Under the pieces are notes generated by a model. It was not told the DNA's origin and did not search any database. It saw nothing but the letters and a program-made list of their open reading frames with translations. Of a DNA stretch of 64,000 bases, positions 45,101 through 53,727 are shown piece after piece (within the stretch, counting starts at the first letter, position 1; each line of letters opens with the position of its first letter). The translations under genes were made by a program, and so were the position numbers. The stretch is from Bacteroidales bacterium (GTDB lineage: Bacteria > Bacteroidota > Bacteroidia > Bacteroidales > Tenuifilaceae): contig JACJXC010000005.1 of assembly GCA_020636835.1 (NCBI GenBank), positions 248,001 through 312,000 of the forward strand, in the 5' to 3' direction.

Positions 45101-45524
45101 ACTATCACTACTATCCGACAAAAATAAATTTTAACCACTGAGGCGGTTTATTCCAAAGGCTTTTAATGAGATTCCGCTCCGCTGGAGCTTACTTTTGTGG
45201 GTGTTCGTATTTGCTATAAATATGCCGCAGCTCTGCTGCTAATTACTAGCCGCTTAGCGGCGAAATATTTGTAGATAAGCCATTTAGATTCCAGCAATTA
45301 AGTTACAGAGTAGCGTAATTTTTAATCCATAGAAGAACGAAAATTTTACCAGATAAATAGTGATATAATTTATTGCAGACACCTATGGGCAAACATCTAC
45401 CACAAAATGAAGAACTTGCAAGAACAATTGCACTGATTAAACGCATCCTAAAATATTGCACAAAAACATTCATCGAACGGACTTGGGTTAGCCTACGAAA
45501 CGCCCCAGATACATACCAGCACAA
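44979..45524. other. Intergenic region filled by a tandem diverged repeat, no gene seen
   Basis: About 545 bases between the Wzz-like terminator and the O-antigen ligase stop. The left half holds the two repeat copies. The right part (45300-45524) is AT-rich with two short frames, 73 and 74 codons, on opposite strands that I do not consider genes. Confidence 0.6.
45154..45278. repeat. Copy 2 of the approximately 125-base direct repeat
   Basis: Begins CAAAGGCTTTTAATG and ends ATATTTGTAGATAA. The copy contains three clear hairpins: GCTCCGCTGGAGC, GCAGCTCTGCTGC and CCGCTTAGCGG. In copy 1 the corresponding stems are degraded. The layout of hairpins and the GCTATAAATATG spacer resembles the array at 9167-9285. 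Confidence 0.75.
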
Positions 45525-46817
45525 TTATCTAACTAACTCCCTCTCATCAAGATCGCTCTTGGAACAGCAAAGAGAAACGTATATCAACGTAAAGTAAATA
45601 ACTCCGGTAACGGTTTCCAGCATACTCTCGAATAGGTTTGCATACATAAAAAATAGTATAAAGCCCAGCAGAAGCCAATCCTTGCCTTTTACTGCAAGCC
45701 ACAGCGGCTGTCCTAACAAAACTAGCAACCCTATAATGCCCAAAATTCCCAAGGCTAACCACGATTCGAGATACTGATTATGGGCATTCAAACCCACAGC
45801 AGCAGCAGCACTCATGTCCCGTTCGAGATATTTATGCTTAAGCACATCCCGCGAATCACCATTCCCCACACCCAATATGGGGTTTTCCTTTATCACATCG
45901 AATGCCGATCGCCATATCCATAGGCGCACCAACGTGGGATCGTCCTTCGACTTACTATCAACACCATACTTTAAACCACTCCGCAACGAAACCAACGTAT
46001 CGCTTAACCGATCGACACGAGCTACCGAAAAGACCAAAGGCAATACCACTATTCCAACTATCAGGAATGAGAGCACATACCTACGGTGAAATATAACCTG
46101 ATAAATACTGTAGGCCACTATAAAAATAAACAGACTCAACACCCCAGCGCGGCTCTCAAGTAATACCAAACCTAGTATTAAGAGGGAGAATGCCAAAATC
46201 CATACAGCGTAACGCAACACAACAAACGACTTATTCCGAACCCAATGCTTTACATAGAAAACAATGGAAAGCAACGCAAAAACAAAGTACAATGCAAGGT
46301 ACGATGGATGAATAAGGAATGCCAAATTAGAATACCTGAAATAATTAATCCCAGGATACTCCTGACTATTTGGATTTAGCACCCAATTGCCATCAACAAT
46401 TGTTACCGATTTATATAACGCAAATCCCAAATAAAAAGTAATAGCCGCAACACAACCCCATACAAAAAAAGACAACAATGCGGATCGATTCTGGTACTCG
46501 CTCCTATTTAGGGGATATAGTAAAGGGAGAAGAATAAAAGTTATCTTCACCTCTAAATCCCGAAAAACCGCAGCGTCGTTCGATGATGTAAAAAAGCCTA
46601 AAGTGTGGATAAGAAAAAAAAGAATAGGCAACAAAAAGCCTATTTTAAACCGATTAATAGAATAGTCCCTTTTAACTAAGTACGAAACAATAACAAAAAC
46701 AATCCACGAAAAAAGCACAGGTATAAATACCTTCTTCCCAAAAGGCAAGGAGAACAAAAGCAAACAAAACACCCAGTAATCAAAATACCGTATTAATTTA
46801 ACCATTATACTCCTCAT
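45525..46817 (-). CDS. O-antigen ligase family (WaaL/Wzy_C) membrane protein
   Basis: A 430-residue membrane protein with about 11-12 helices and one large periplasmic loop (about 270-345). The Wzy_C/WaaL signature is visible: NPILGVGNGDS, then GLNAHNQYLESWLALGILG with the conserved His-Asn near residue 345. It would ligate polysaccharide from undecaprenyl diphosphate to lipid A core, or polymerise it, at the outer face of the inner membrane. A second ATG at 46805 is an alternative start. As the last gene of the minus-strand polysaccharide unit it is a good ligase candidate, since a separate polymerase-like gene lies upstream. Confidence 0.8.
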   Translation of the reverse strand: MRSIMVKLIRYFDYWVFCLLLFSLPFGKKVFIPVLFSWIVFVIVSYLVKRDYSINRFKIGFLLPILFFLIHTLGFFTSSNDAAVFRDLEVKITFILLPLLYPLNRSEYQNRSALLSFFVWGCVAAITFYLGFALYKSVTIVDGNWVLNPNSQEYPGINYFRYSNLAFLIHPSYLALYFVFALLSIVFYVKHWVRNKSFVVLRYAVWILAFSLLILGLVLLESRAGVLSLFIFIVAYSIYQVIFHRRYVLSFLIVGIVVLPLVFSVARVDRLSDTLVSLRSGLKYGVDSKSKDDPTLVRLWIWRSAFDVIKENPILGVGNGDSRDVLKHKYLERDMSAAAAVGLNAHNQYLESWLALGILGIIGLLVLLGQPLWLAVKGKDWLLLGFILFFMYANLFESMLETVTGVIYFTLIYVSLCCSKSDLDERELVR

Positions 46818-46948
46818 GCACTCTTACTTTTTTTGGAAAGGAAAACGCAGATCGACCTGTCGCACTACAAAGTACAAATATACATATTTAGAACAAGAAA
46901 TAAACCGAAAAAAACTGTATTAACCCTATATAAATAGCATCAATATGA

Positions 46949-47094
46949 TTAGACCTGATTAATTTCCAGCGGAATAACCGTGTTATCATAAAAGAAATCA
47001 TTAGCATTCAGTATCTCAACAACATTCAACAATCGATATTTAATCCCTTTATTAATAGAATTATCTGATTCAGATATGAACGTTATAATCTTAA
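46949..47094 (-). pseudogene. Possible out-of-frame coding remnant after the sugar transferase
   Basis: Just past the sugar-transferase stop, the minus strand holds an open stretch of about 47 codons in a frame shifted by one base. It runs from GFKIITFISESDNS to IPLEINQV and a TAA at 46949-46951. It has no ATG, and its composition looks protein-like for AT-rich DNA. It could be a frameshifted C-terminal extension or a leftover of a lost gene; it could also be chance. Confidence 0.2.
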
Positions 47095-47681
47095 AACCAC
47101 AAAATCCGAAATAAAGTGGTAAAAAGAATTTTAAAATATAACTTTAAAGACCTATTATTAATATATACCATGTTCAACGCTATCTTTTGGGGGATAATTT
47201 CCTGTAAATAGTAACTATGAGGATCATCCGACTTTTCAAGCAATTTATTTTCATTTCTAAAAAAAATTGATGCAAAATCAGTAATCCCAGGCCGAACACT
47301 TAAAACAAAATTCTGTTCAGGTGTATATAATTCTACATAACGCCTCACCTCTGGCCTGGGTCCCACAAGGCTCATGTGACCAAGTAATACATTTAACAGT
47401 TGGGGTAATTCATCAATTTTGAATTTTCTAAGGAAATAACCAACTTTAGTAATTCTGGGATCTCTTCCACCAACAGTAATCAAACCTTTCTTTTCAGAAT
47501 CCCTATACATACTTCGAAACTTATACAACTCGAAATTTTTACCCTCTTTACCAACTCTAACCTGTTTAAAAATAATTGGGAATCCAGACTCAATGAGTAT
47601 AAATAATGAAACAATAAATGCAAATGGCATAAAGAGAATTATTCCTATCAATGAAAAGAAAATATCAAAAAACCTAATCAT
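47091..47681 (-). CDS. Initiating sugar-phosphate transferase (PglC/WcaJ C-terminal type)
   Basis: A 196-residue protein of the bacterial sugar transferase family. It has an N-terminal membrane-inserted helix (about 6-30, IGIILFMPFAFIVSLFI), then FKQVRVGKEGKNFELYKFRSM, the acidic pair region after it, KIDELPQLLNVLLGHMSLVGPRPE and VRPGITDFASI. It transfers a sugar-1-phosphate from a nucleotide sugar onto undecaprenyl phosphate, starting the repeat unit. The size matches monotopic PglC-type enzymes. It is the only initiating transferase visible in the locus. Which sugar is used is unknown; an N-acetylated aminosugar made by the neighbouring genes is likely. Confidence 0.9.
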   Translation of the reverse strand: MIRFFDIFFSLIGIILFMPFAFIVSLFILIESGFPIIFKQVRVGKEGKNFELYKFRSMYRDSEKKGLITVGGRDPRITKVGYFLRKFKIDELPQLLNVLLGHMSLVGPRPEVRRYVELYTPEQNFVLSVRPGITDFASIFFRNENKLLEKSDDPHSYYLQEIIPQKIALNMVYINNRSLKLYFKILFTTLFRILWF

Positions 47682-47693
47682 ACCTTGTCTAAT

Positions 47694-48887
47694 TTAGATA
47701 TACTTAGTAAAGCATTTTGCAACGTAATCAACTTCATTATCAGTTAATCGAGTGTGTAGAGGAAGAGTAATCTCATTTTTGTACATTGCATAAGCATTAG
47801 GGAAATCCTTTATGTCAAAACCTAGATTTTTGTAGGCTGTCATCATTGGCAATGGTTTGTAATGAACATTACACGCAATGCCGTCTTTAGCCATTTGAAT
47901 AATTATTTCATTTCTTCCCTTCTCATCTTGGTCAAGCAATCTAACCATATATAAATGTCCACTTGATGAATAATCAGAACCATAATGAGATAGAATGTGA
48001 ACATTAAAACTGGAAAAAGCAGAATTGTATTTCTCAATAATTTGACGCCTTTTCTCCAACAATGACTCATAGCGTTTCATTTGCACTAGTCCTATAGCCG
48101 CAACAATATCGGTCATATTGCACTTATATGCTGTTGAAAGAATATCATACTCCCAAGATCCTATCTTAGTTTTTGTTAGAGCATCCTTACTCTGGCCATG
48201 CAAAGACAATAGCATAAACTGATTATAAAGCCAATCGTTATCTACACCATCAATATTGCGCCACACCAACGCCCCCCCTTCTGCTGTTGTAAAATTTTTA
48301 ACTGCATGAAACGAGAAACTAGTAAAATCGGCAATCTCCCCAGCCATTTTACCATTCTGCTTTGCTCCAAAAGCATGAGCAGCATCTTCAACAATTACGA
48401 TTCTGTTAAATGACCTCTGCATATCATTACTAGGAGAAAACAAGTGCCTTTTTGTCTCAATAATTTTATACATTTTAGCATAATCGCAAATTACCCCTCC
48501 CAAATCTACTGGAATAATTGCTTTTGTGTTTGAAGTTATTACTTCGGCCAACTTTTCATAATCCATTTCATATGAGTTGGGCTGAGTATCTACAAATACA
48601 ATTTTGGCACCAACATGCCTTATAACGCTGGCACTGGCAGTATAAGTATAAGCAGTAGTGATAACCTCGTCGCCTTCGCCAATTCCTAAAACATGAAAAA
48701 CTAACTCCATACATGCAGTTGCTGAATTTAAGCATACAGCTTTCTCTGTATTACAAAATTCAGCAATCTGTCTTTCTAGTTCCTTTGTTCTTGGGCCTGT
48801 TGTAATCCAACCGGAAAGGAGTGCTTTTGAAACCTCTTCGACTTCTTCAAGTCCTATGTCTGGTGGAGAAAATGAAATATTCATCAT
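47694..48887 (-). CDS. DegT/DnrJ/EryC1/StrS family sugar aminotransferase
   Basis: A 397-residue PLP enzyme. SGWITTGPRT lies near the N-terminus, with the PLP-contacting VEDAAHAFGA and the internal aldimine Lys in SFHAVKNFTTAEGGALVW, as in ArnB, PglE and WecE. It aminates a nucleotide 4-keto sugar. The overlapping GNAT gene just upstream (ATGA, four bases) suggests an amino sugar that is then acetylated, for example a UDP-bacillosamine-like or dTDP-4-amino sugar. The substrate cannot be fixed from sequence. Confidence 0.88.
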   Translation of the reverse strand: MMNISFSPPDIGLEEVEEVSKALLSGWITTGPRTKELERQIAEFCNTEKAVCLNSATACMELVFHVLGIGEGDEVITTAYTYTASASVIRHVGAKIVFVDTQPNSYEMDYEKLAEVITSNTKAIIPVDLGGVICDYAKMYKIIETKRHLFSPSNDMQRSFNRIVIVEDAAHAFGAKQNGKMAGEIADFTSFSFHAVKNFTTAEGGALVWRNIDGVDNDWLYNQFMLLSLHGQSKDALTKTKIGSWEYDILSTAYKCNMTDIVAAIGLVQMKRYESLLEKRRQIIEKYNSAFSSFNVHILSHYGSDYSSSGHLYMVRLLDQDEKGRNEIIIQMAKDGIACNVHYKPLPMMTAYKNLGFDIKDFPNAYAMYKNEITLPLHTRLTDNEVDYVAKCFTKYI

Positions 48888-49480
48888 AATTTCTTAATTA
48901 ATCGATACATTTTTCTATTTGGATAAGATGTGAATTCGTACAAAATGTTGAACCCTATCCCTTTATAAAAAGATAGTGTTTTGTCGTTATTAAACTGATC
49001 AGTTGTAAGAGACAATTGTTCACAAGCCTTGCGTTGTAAAGATGATTCTAAATTATTAAACAAAATTCGACCAACACCTTTCCCTTGAAATTCTGGAGAA
49101 ACGCCGATAGAATATAATTCGGCATAATTTTGATTGTCAAATTGAACCGACCCATTTTTTGAAAAATTTCTATATAAATGCACTAATGCCGTTGGTTTTG
49201 AAAAAAGAACTTTTATTCCTTGAATTGTAAAGGCAAAAAGGTTCTGCTTAATCAGAAGAAAATTAAATCCTTTAGATAAAGTTGATGCAGCACAAAAACC
49301 TAGCAACTTATTATCTTGGTAACAGCCTAAAAAAACAGAATTACGATTCCTTAAAAAAGCACGATAATAAGTAAACAAAAATGATGAGCCCATTTTTGAC
49401 AAAAAAAAATTATTAAAAGCCAGTAAATGGATTTTCACTACAATTTCAAGTTCATTTTCTGATATCGGCCTTACTAGCAT
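48884..49480 (-). CDS. GNAT family N-acetyltransferase
   Basis: A 198-residue protein. The GNAT acetyl-CoA motif A is visible as LYSIGVSPEFQGKGVGRILFNNLE, followed by motif B, LSLTTDQFNNDKTLSFYKGIGFNI. It likely acetylates the amino group put on a nucleotide sugar by the coupled aminotransferase downstream. It overlaps neighbours on both sides: its stop with the aminotransferase start (4 bases) and its start with the glycosyltransferase stop (1 base). Substrate inferred from position only. Confidence 0.85.
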   Translation of the reverse strand: MLVRPISENELEIVVKIHLLAFNNFFLSKMGSSFLFTYYRAFLRNRNSVFLGCYQDNKLLGFCAASTLSKGFNFLLIKQNLFAFTIQGIKVLFSKPTALVHLYRNFSKNGSVQFDNQNYAELYSIGVSPEFQGKGVGRILFNNLESSLQRKACEQLSLTTDQFNNDKTLSFYKGIGFNILYEFTSYPNRKMYRLIKKL

Positions 49481-50715
49481 TAGTTAAATAATTTTATTAA
49501 TTCATTAGTTAAATAAGGATAGTCATATTGAGACACAACAATTTTACTTCTATCACTCAAAGAATTGTATTCTTCAGTTGGAAGATTAGTTAACTCTAAA
49601 ATTGCGTCAGCATATTCTTTATCATTTTCAAAATCTTTTGCTATCCCCAAATTATTCTTTTTAATTGGGCAAAACATCATTTCTAAATTACAACAAATGG
49701 GTTTGCCGCTTGCCATATACTGGAACATCTTACTCTGACTTCCACCATATCTCCCAAAAGAACCTTGCATATAATTTAGAATATTTACATGACCCTTTGT
49801 TAAGATGCAGGGAACGAATTTAGGTTCTACCCACTTATCTTTAAAAATAACATTAGAAATCTCGTTGTCCTTACAATATTGCTCTAAATATGAACGATCA
49901 TCGCCATCGCCATATAATAAAAATCTGATATTAGGATAATCCTTTAAACAATATGCAGCATCAATAAGATGCTTTAAATTATTTGCTAATCTAATTGAGC
50001 CAATATAAATAACTTTTTTGAAATACTCGTTATTTAAATCACTATCATCCAACATATAAGTTTCAGAATACAATTTAAAGTCACTTAGGTCAACACCATT
50101 GTTAATATAGTGCACTTTCTTCAAATCAATTGGCCCACCTTGTTCATTATCCCATTTTTTATCTTTAATGTATTGAACACCACCTTCCATAGAAAATACT
50201 AGTTCCTGAGCTTTTGTATATTGCCATTTTTCTGCCCAATATGCAAACTTTAGGAATGGATTTGATTTTTTAACCATACCTAAATCAACCAAAGATTCTG
50301 GCCATAAATCTAAAACTTCCACTATGTATTTTGCTCTATACTTCTTTGCCATATAATAGAGCATATTTCCAAATGGGACTGTTGCTGTTTGTACAATAAT
50401 ATCTGGCTTAGCGAACTTTCTCGATATACGACGTAATCTAATTGGAAATTGGATAAGTCCTATTATTCTTGCAATTCCATTATTTGAATATTTCTTTGTT
50501 TTTATATGCACAAACTTCAAATCATCATATTTACGCTCAACATAAAGGCTATTATCTTCAATCAGATTAATATCCATATTATGCATAATACTAGATGCAA
50601 ATATTGTTACATCGTAGCCCACCCTTGTTAAATATTGTGCAAACTTTATGGTACGCAAGCGAGACTCCAAATGGGGCGGCATTGCGTACTGATTAACGAG
50701 CCAAATCCGTTTCAT
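49480..50715 (-). CDS. Glycosyltransferase family 4 (WbuB-like)
   Basis: A 411-residue GT-B glycosyltransferase starting at the ATG at 50715 (MKRIWLVNQYAMPPHLESR); an in-frame TTG four codons upstream overlaps the preceding gene. The N-terminal half has the acceptor-binding Rossmann fold. The C-terminal half carries the nucleotide-sugar site, with VIYIGSIRLANNLKHLIDA, LLYGDGDDRSYLEQYC and GSQSKMFQYMASGKPICCN, matching WbuB-like enzymes that add the second sugar. It is probably cytoplasmic and membrane-associated. The donor is unknown. Confidence 0.88.
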   Translation of the reverse strand: MKRIWLVNQYAMPPHLESRLRTIKFAQYLTRVGYDVTIFASSIMHNMDINLIEDNSLYVERKYDDLKFVHIKTKKYSNNGIARIIGLIQFPIRLRRISRKFAKPDIIVQTATVPFGNMLYYMAKKYRAKYIVEVLDLWPESLVDLGMVKKSNPFLKFAYWAEKWQYTKAQELVFSMEGGVQYIKDKKWDNEQGGPIDLKKVHYINNGVDLSDFKLYSETYMLDDSDLNNEYFKKVIYIGSIRLANNLKHLIDAAYCLKDYPNIRFLLYGDGDDRSYLEQYCKDNEISNVIFKDKWVEPKFVPCILTKGHVNILNYMQGSFGRYGGSQSKMFQYMASGKPICCNLEMMFCPIKKNNLGIAKDFENDKEYADAILELTNLPTEEYNSLSDRSKIVVSQYDYPYLTNELIKLFN

Positions 50716-50717
50716 TA

Positions 50718-51818
50718 CTATTGCCAATTATTAATTAATTCAACCACACGCTGAACTGCCTCAGGTTCAATAACAGGACTAATAGGTAAACTCAACTCCT
50801 CGGCATGGATCTGCTCTGTAATCGGGTACGAACGGCTATTCCATCCTGCATAGCACTCCTGCTTATGGGGAGGTATGGGGTAATGAATCACCGTTTCAAC
50901 GCCATTATCAAACAGGTAACGCTGTAATTCATCACGCAAAATGGTTCGTACCGGGAATAGATGGAAAACATGAGCATTCCAATCCGAAATCATTGGCAAG
51001 ATCACCCTGTCAGATACAATATTTTCGGTGTAAAACCGAGCGACACTCCTTCGCCTATCAATATCCTGATCTAAATATCGGAGCTTCACATTCAATACCG
51101 CTGCTTGAATTTCATCCAAACGGCTATTCCGTCCTGTGTACTTAAAAACATACTTACGCGACGATCCGTAGTTTGCCAAAGAACGAACCGTATCGGCCAG
51201 TTGAGAATCATTAGTGGTAATAGCGCCCGCATCGCCAAGCGCACCAAGATTCTTTCCCGGGTAAAAGCTATGCCCCGCAGCATCGCCTATTGATCCTGTT
51301 TTTTGTCCATTATACAAGCATCCGTGAGCCTGCGCGTTATCCTCAACCAACTTAAGATTGTTATTTTTGCATATTTCACCAATACCGGCGGTGTAAGCAC
51401 ATTGACCGTACAAATGAACAAGAAGAATTGCTCTTGTTTTATCCGTAATGGCTTGTTCAATGCATTTCTCGTCAAGTTGATATGTATTGATATTCGGTTC
51501 AACCAAAACGGGAATCAACCCATTTTCGGTAATAGAAAGAATGGAGGCAATGTACGTATTGGCTGGAACAATAACTTCGTCACCAACATTCATAATGCCC
51601 TGTTCTATATAAGCCCTAAATATCCAGATAAGAGCATCGAGCCCATTGGCACATCCTACCGTATGCTTAACTCCAATATAGCTGGAGTAACTCTGTTCAA
51701 AGCGGCGATTCTCCTCACCCTGCAAATACCATCCGCTGCTCACCACGCGGGTTACAGCCTCATTTATCTCAGCCAAATGACTCTCCGTTACCTTTTTAAG
51801 ATCAAGAAACTTTATCAT
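50718..51818 (-). CDS. DegT/DnrJ aminotransferase, FdtB/QdtB-like
   Basis: A 366-residue PLP aminotransferase. MIKFLDLKKVTESHLAEI is the usual FdtB/QdtB/DesV-type start. The internal aldimine Lys is in SFYPGKNLGALGDAGAI and PLP binding is at LVEDNAQAHGC. It is encoded next to two FdtA/QdtA-type 3,4-ketoisomerases and downstream of rfbA-rfbB, so it most likely aminates dTDP-3-keto-6-deoxyhexose at C3, giving dTDP-Fuc3N or dTDP-Qui3N. Which epimer is formed cannot be told. It ends two bases before the glycosyltransferase start. Confidence 0.85.
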   Translation of the reverse strand: MIKFLDLKKVTESHLAEINEAVTRVVSSGWYLQGEENRRFEQSYSSYIGVKHTVGCANGLDALIWIFRAYIEQGIMNVGDEVIVPANTYIASILSITENGLIPVLVEPNINTYQLDEKCIEQAITDKTRAILLVHLYGQCAYTAGIGEICKNNNLKLVEDNAQAHGCLYNGQKTGSIGDAAGHSFYPGKNLGALGDAGAITTNDSQLADTVRSLANYGSSRKYVFKYTGRNSRLDEIQAAVLNVKLRYLDQDIDRRRSVARFYTENIVSDRVILPMISDWNAHVFHLFPVRTILRDELQRYLFDNGVETVIHYPIPPHKQECYAGWNSRSYPITEQIHAEELSLPISPVIEPEAVQRVVELINNWQ

Positions 51819-51845
51819 GAATCAATATTATTAACAACTTGAATA

Positions 51846-52784
51846 TTACACTATAAACTCATACGTATCGAATACAACACCTCTACCGCCAAATCCTTCT
51901 TTCTGAAAAAGTAATTGTTCATTCAGGATCTGACCACCAGACTCAGTAGACTGCCCAAAATCCCATATCCTAAAATTTACAAAGAGATCGTTGATTAGAT
52001 AGTCAAATAGAATATCGAGAGCCCCAGACTCCTTACCCGCTGAAGTGGCTGATATATACTGTGTTCTCACAACATCTACCATTACATAGAGTACGGTACC
52101 TCCCACTATTACATCGCCATCAAAAACAACATACAACTTGATATTATCAGGGAATCTAGATTTCAATAAAGTAATTTCAGACAAAGAATGAACAGGCCTA
52201 ACGGTGTACTTATTTTGCAAGTTATCCTCTAGGATATCCCAAAAACAATTGAACCTATCTGATTCACAGACAAGCAAACCCTTTCCACGAGCCTTTCTGA
52301 TACCTGATTTCCGGGACTCCGTAAATTTAATCCGATGATTTAAATAAATTGAGGAAGAAAGACTTCGAGCAATCAACCTTGAATCGGTTTCCTTAAACAA
52401 CGCATACAAATCATCCTGAGCTGGAGTTTTGGCATAAATAAAGGGAACGGGTTTATAAATCACACGTTTCACTCCATCCTCTTTTAGAAAAATTTTCAAT
52501 GCGTCAACAACATCGATAAGCCCGAGCGCTGAAACCTTAGAATCAACAATAAAACCGCCATAAGTTAAGCCTTGATGCGAATATAATGTATCCAAAACCC
52601 GATTGGCAGGAAGTAAGCCGTAAAGTTTAGAATTTCGATAGATCAATAAAGAATTATCAATAAAACGATCAGCATGATAATCCATGTAATCTCTATAGAA
52701 TAAAAATGTACCATTTAAAGATCGTTGCACGTACTGATCCCAAATTACTTTGGAATCACGTGAATATTTCACAAACTCAATCAT
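51846..52784 (-). CDS. FemAB/GNAT-like acyltransferase
   Basis: A 312-residue protein with the double-GNAT look of FemAB-type enzymes: GTFLFYRDYMDYH at the N-terminus, RKSGIRKARGKGL in the middle and WDFGQSTESGGQILNEQLLFQKEGFG near the C-terminus. In polysaccharide clusters such proteins often sit next to the FdtA/FdtB pair and probably acylate the 3-amino group, in place of the left-handed beta-helix enzyme FdtC. Substrate and acyl donor remain inferred. It is 4 bases from the upstream ketoisomerase stop and 27 bases from the aminotransferase. Confidence 0.7.
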   Translation of the reverse strand: MIEFVKYSRDSKVIWDQYVQRSLNGTFLFYRDYMDYHADRFIDNSLLIYRNSKLYGLLPANRVLDTLYSHQGLTYGGFIVDSKVSALGLIDVVDALKIFLKEDGVKRVIYKPVPFIYAKTPAQDDLYALFKETDSRLIARSLSSSIYLNHRIKFTESRKSGIRKARGKGLLVCESDRFNCFWDILEDNLQNKYTVRPVHSLSEITLLKSRFPDNIKLYVVFDGDVIVGGTVLYVMVDVVRTQYISATSAGKESGALDILFDYLINDLFVNFRIWDFGQSTESGGQILNEQLLFQKEGFGGRGVVFDTYEFIV

Positions 52785-52787
52785 AAC

Positions 52788-53201
52788 TTATCTCTTAAAC
52801 TCAACAAAATCTTCGTAACTACGCAAATAATCATTCTCATCATAAGGCAAAGACGCCAGAACAAGACATACAGTCCCAGACGAGAAATTACTCAACTCCC
52901 TCCAAATTCCAGGAACTATTAGTAAGCCAACGTATGGTCTGTTCAAAGTGAATGTTCGCTTCAGCGTCCCATCATCGATAGTTACATCGAAACTACCACT
53001 TGCAGCAACAATAAGCTGGCGTAATTCGCGATGGGCATGCCCTCCGCGCTCCTCTCCGCCTGGCACATCGTATAAATAGTAAACCCGTTGCACATCAAAG
53101 GGTACGGTTATTCCATTCTCAACAACGGTTATGTTTCCACGATCGCTATGATGCTTGTTCATTTCAATTACCGAACAATCGTAAACGGATGTTTTATTCA
53201 T
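52788..53201 (-). CDS. FdtA/QdtA-like dTDP-sugar 3,4-ketoisomerase (WxcM-like), second copy
   Basis: A 137-residue cupin of the WxcM-like/FdtA family. Recognisable motifs are DRGNITVVE, the YYLYDVPGGEERGGHAHRELRQ segment with the HAH pair characteristic of the active site, SFDVTIDDG and VPGIWRELSNFS. It would convert dTDP-4-keto-6-deoxyglucose to the 3-keto form for amination by the FdtB-like enzyme. Its start overlaps the stop of the first copy by four bases. This copy keeps both active-site histidines. Confidence 0.85.
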   Translation of the reverse strand: MNKTSVYDCSVIEMNKHHSDRGNITVVENGITVPFDVQRVYYLYDVPGGEERGGHAHRELRQLIVAASGSFDVTIDDGTLKRTFTLNRPYVGLLIVPGIWRELSNFSSGTVCLVLASLPYDENDYLRSYEDFVEFKR

Positions 53202-53596
53202 TGAACAAGCGATTTAAATAATTCATAATCCCGAATATAATCATCCTCCAAATAGGGAGTCGAGGCTAGAACCAAAGCCAAAGCATTGGTCGAGAAATTA
53301 TCCAACCGCTTCCATACCATACTGGGTATATATAAACCATTGTACGAACGGTTTAAATGAAAAACCGTTTCGTTTGAACCATCATCCAGCACAACATCAA
53401 AACTCCCCGACAAAGCAACAATAAATTCTTGGCATGTACGATAGGCATGAGCACCCCGTACTGCTCCTCCGGGCACATCGTAAACCCAATAAGACCTTTC
53501 GATCCGAAAAGGGATATGATTTTCGCCCTCGATAAAAGAAAGATTACCCCTACAATCGGATATCTTGGGTAATTCAACAAAACGTATTAATTCCAT
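53198..53596 (-). CDS. FdtA/QdtA-like dTDP-sugar 3,4-ketoisomerase, first copy with HAY in place of HAH
   Basis: A 132-residue cupin paralogous to the next gene: DCRGNLSFIEG, YWVYDVPGGAVRGAHAYRTCQEF, SFDVVLDDGSNE and YIPSMVWKRLDNFS align one to one. The second His of the HxH pair is Tyr here (HAY). The protein may be a non-catalytic partner, an isomerase with altered specificity, or a diverged duplicate. It is the first of the five-gene dTDP-aminosugar block and follows a 131-base AT-rich gap. Confidence 0.85.
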   Translation of the reverse strand: MELIRFVELPKISDCRGNLSFIEGENHIPFRIERSYWVYDVPGGAVRGAHAYRTCQEFIVALSGSFDVVLDDGSNETVFHLNRSYNGLYIPSMVWKRLDNFSTNALALVLASTPYLEDDYIRDYELFKSLVQ

Positions 53597-53727
53597 TCAA
53601 TCGTAATTATTAATACTCACAAAATTTCATAAAATTAAAATGTTAATCAATATAAATAAGCATTGCTCAAAAAACATTTAAAAATAAACTTATCAAACAA
53701 ACGATTAAATATCTACATAGATTGCTA

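Noticed and set aside
45303..45597. Short frames of 73-74 codons on both strands near the ligase end
   Set aside because: They overlap each other or the ligase gene, lack domains and lie in AT-rich spacer.
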